NCBI RefSeq assembly: GCF_015356755.1
Contig: NZ_JADFCO010000065.1
Span: 607,597-671,596, forward strand
From: Nonlabens antarcticus
GTDB lineage: Bacteria; Bacteroidota; Bacteroidia; Flavobacteriales; Flavobacteriaceae
Reading direction: 5' to 3'
DNA: 64,000 nucleotides
The notes under the pieces are model-generated. The model did no database searches, was not told the DNA's origin, and saw only the letters and a program-made list of their open reading frames with translations. Shown piece after piece: positions 62,928 to 64,000 of the stretch. Position numbers and translations under genes: made by a program. The stretch's first letter is position 1, and every line of letters starts with the position of its first letter.

Positions 62928-63923
62928 ATGAAAACGATTCTCTTAAAAAACAGACCCACCGGAACTCCACAAACCAGCGATTTTGAATTTACAGATTCAG
63001 AAAAGCCATCACCTAAGGATGGGGAAATTCTTTTAAAAACCAAATATGTATCCGTTGATCCCTATATGCGCGGCCGCATGCGGGATGAGAAATCGTACGT
63101 AGAACCTTTTAAATTAAATGAACCTATTACAACTGCCATCGTTGCCGAGGTTGTAGAAAGCTCCCATGAAAAATTTGCTAAGGGTGATTATTTGACGGGA
63201 ATGCTACCGTGGAAGGAATTCTCTACCAGTGATGGTAAAGGATTGCGCAAGGTAGATAAGGAGCAGGTTCCATTAAGTGCAAATCTGGGAATTTTAGGTT
63301 TGACCGGCCTGACGGCTTATTTTGGACTCCTAGAAATAGGGGAGCCCAAGAAGGGAGAAACCGTATTAGTGTCAGGAGCAGCGGGAGCTGTAGGTTCTAT
63401 AGTGGGACAGATCGCAAAGTTAAAAGGCTGCAAAGTGATAGGAATCGCGGGAACCGATGAGAAAATCACAATGTTGAAAGAGAAATTTAGTTTTGATGCG
63501 GGTATCAATTATGATACGACAGACGATCTTTCTGCTGCAATTAAAGAAGCGGCGCCTGATGGGATCGATGTTTATTATGACAATGTGGGAAGCTATACGC
63601 TGGATGCCGCTATGGAGAATATCAATCGCATGGGGCGCGTGGTAAACTGCGGCGCCATATCTCTCTATAATGAAACAGAGCAGCCTACGGGACCTCGATT
63701 AGAAACAACGCTCGTTAAGAAGAGTGTCAAAATGCAGGGTTTTATCGTCAGCAATTATCAAGAAAAATTCCCAGAGGGGATCAAACAACTGGGCGAATGG
63801 TTAAAGGACGGAAAGTTGAAATATGAAGAAACCGTTGTAGAAGGTTTTGATAATATTCCGCAGGCATTTATCGATTTGTTTGAAGGGAAGAACAAAGGGA
63901 AAATGGTGGTGAAGGTTTATTGA
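62928..63923 (+). CDS. NADP-dependent zinc-independent oxidoreductase (MDR family)
   Basis: 331 residues with YVSVDPYMRGRM near the start and the nucleotide loop VLVSGAAGAVGSIVGQIAKL; GIDVYYDNVGSYTLDAAM and NRMGRVVNCGAISLYN follow. These are the marks of the leukotriene-B4/prostaglandin reductase and CurA-like branch, which reduce activated double bonds of alkenals and alkenones with NADPH. The natural substrate is unknown. Transcribed alone; the 76 bp after it hold no further gene in this window. Confidence 0.93.
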   Translation: MKTILLKNRPTGTPQTSDFEFTDSEKPSPKDGEILLKTKYVSVDPYMRGRMRDEKSYVEPFKLNEPITTAIVAEVVESSHEKFAKGDYLTGMLPWKEFSTSDGKGLRKVDKEQVPLSANLGILGLTGLTAYFGLLEIGEPKKGETVLVSGAAGAVGSIVGQIAKLKGCKVIGIAGTDEKITMLKEKFSFDAGINYDTTDDLSAAIKEAAPDGIDVYYDNVGSYTLDAAMENINRMGRVVNCGAISLYNETEQPTGPRLETTLVKKSVKMQGFIVSNYQEKFPEGIKQLGEWLKDGKLKYEETVVEGFDNIPQAFIDLFEGKNKGKMVVKVY

Positions 63924-64000
63924 TACGTCTTATATATGTCTCGTCCTAAATAACCGATACAGATTATTGAAGGATTAAATTTATTACTTAAAGCTCAACG

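Noticed and set aside
1..64000. CRISPR array, rRNA operon, prophage or integrative element
   Set aside because: No direct-repeat/spacer pattern, no rRNA sequence, and no integrase or phage structural genes were seen in the window.

Overview
The window is an ordinary chromosomal stretch of a low-GC marine-type flavobacterium (Bacteroidota). The evidence is the Bacteroidota -7 promoter box TAnnTTTG in front of many genes, few Shine-Dalgarno sequences, frequent TTG starts, GLPGLI-family and TonB-linked outer-membrane proteins, a dnaE with an exonuclease domain at its N-terminus, an ATP-cone on NrdB instead of NrdA, and a SDR-type threonine dehydrogenase. The dispersed palindrome GCTTTCGCGAAAGC makes a Nonlabens/Dokdonia-like genus plausible, but that is recollection and was not tested.

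Layout. 1-3.7 kb: end of a rimK-like ligase, a desuccinylase-like hydrolase, 5-formyl-THF cyclo-ligase, then a PAS histidine kinase with a single-domain response regulator. 3.7-8.9 kb (minus): ileS, a DksA/TraR-like protein, a secreted protein and lspA. 8.9-10.1 kb: a small accessory island with a RelE/ParE-type toxin-antitoxin pair and a Y1 (IS200-like) transposase, framed by three related 34-bp hairpins. 10.1-16.3 kb (minus): a DNA repair cassette of Lhr-type helicase, ATP-dependent ligase and metallo-beta-lactamase exonuclease, with two extra small genes. 16.3-25.7 kb: lipoproteins, threonine dehydrogenase, fructose-bisphosphatase, GNAT-aspartokinase pair, a fused OlsF-type aminolipid synthase, a TM2 protein. 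25.8-38.8 kb (minus): hydroxyacid dehydrogenase, mgtE, rsmA, TPR protein, serS, an HTTM membrane protein, ribF, pth, rplY and prs. 38.9-39.0 kb: tRNA-Leu(CAA). 39-48.3 kb: hybrid sensor kinase, TonB receptor, HupE/UreJ-like protein, dCMP deaminase, C-terminal processing protease, MarC protein, DUF3109 protein. 48.6-51.7 kb (minus): nrdB-nrdA. 52.3-57.7 kb: PA2169-type protein, two GLPGLI proteins, a small secreted protein and a large outer-membrane beta-barrel protein. 57.9-64 kb: dnaE, trxA and an NADP-dependent oxidoreductase.

The strongest unexplained signals are two. (1) A 14-22 bp perfect palindrome with core GCTTTCGCGAAAGC occurs 12 times exactly and 3 times in decayed form, half of the exact copies in the small intergenic fraction. 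The coding copies lie in frame and give RFRES or AFAKA-like peptides in unrelated enzymes. (2) Three hairpins around the toxin-antitoxin pair and the Y1 transposase share one architecture; two of them differ by paired changes that keep the stem. No CRISPR array, rRNA operon or prophage was seen.
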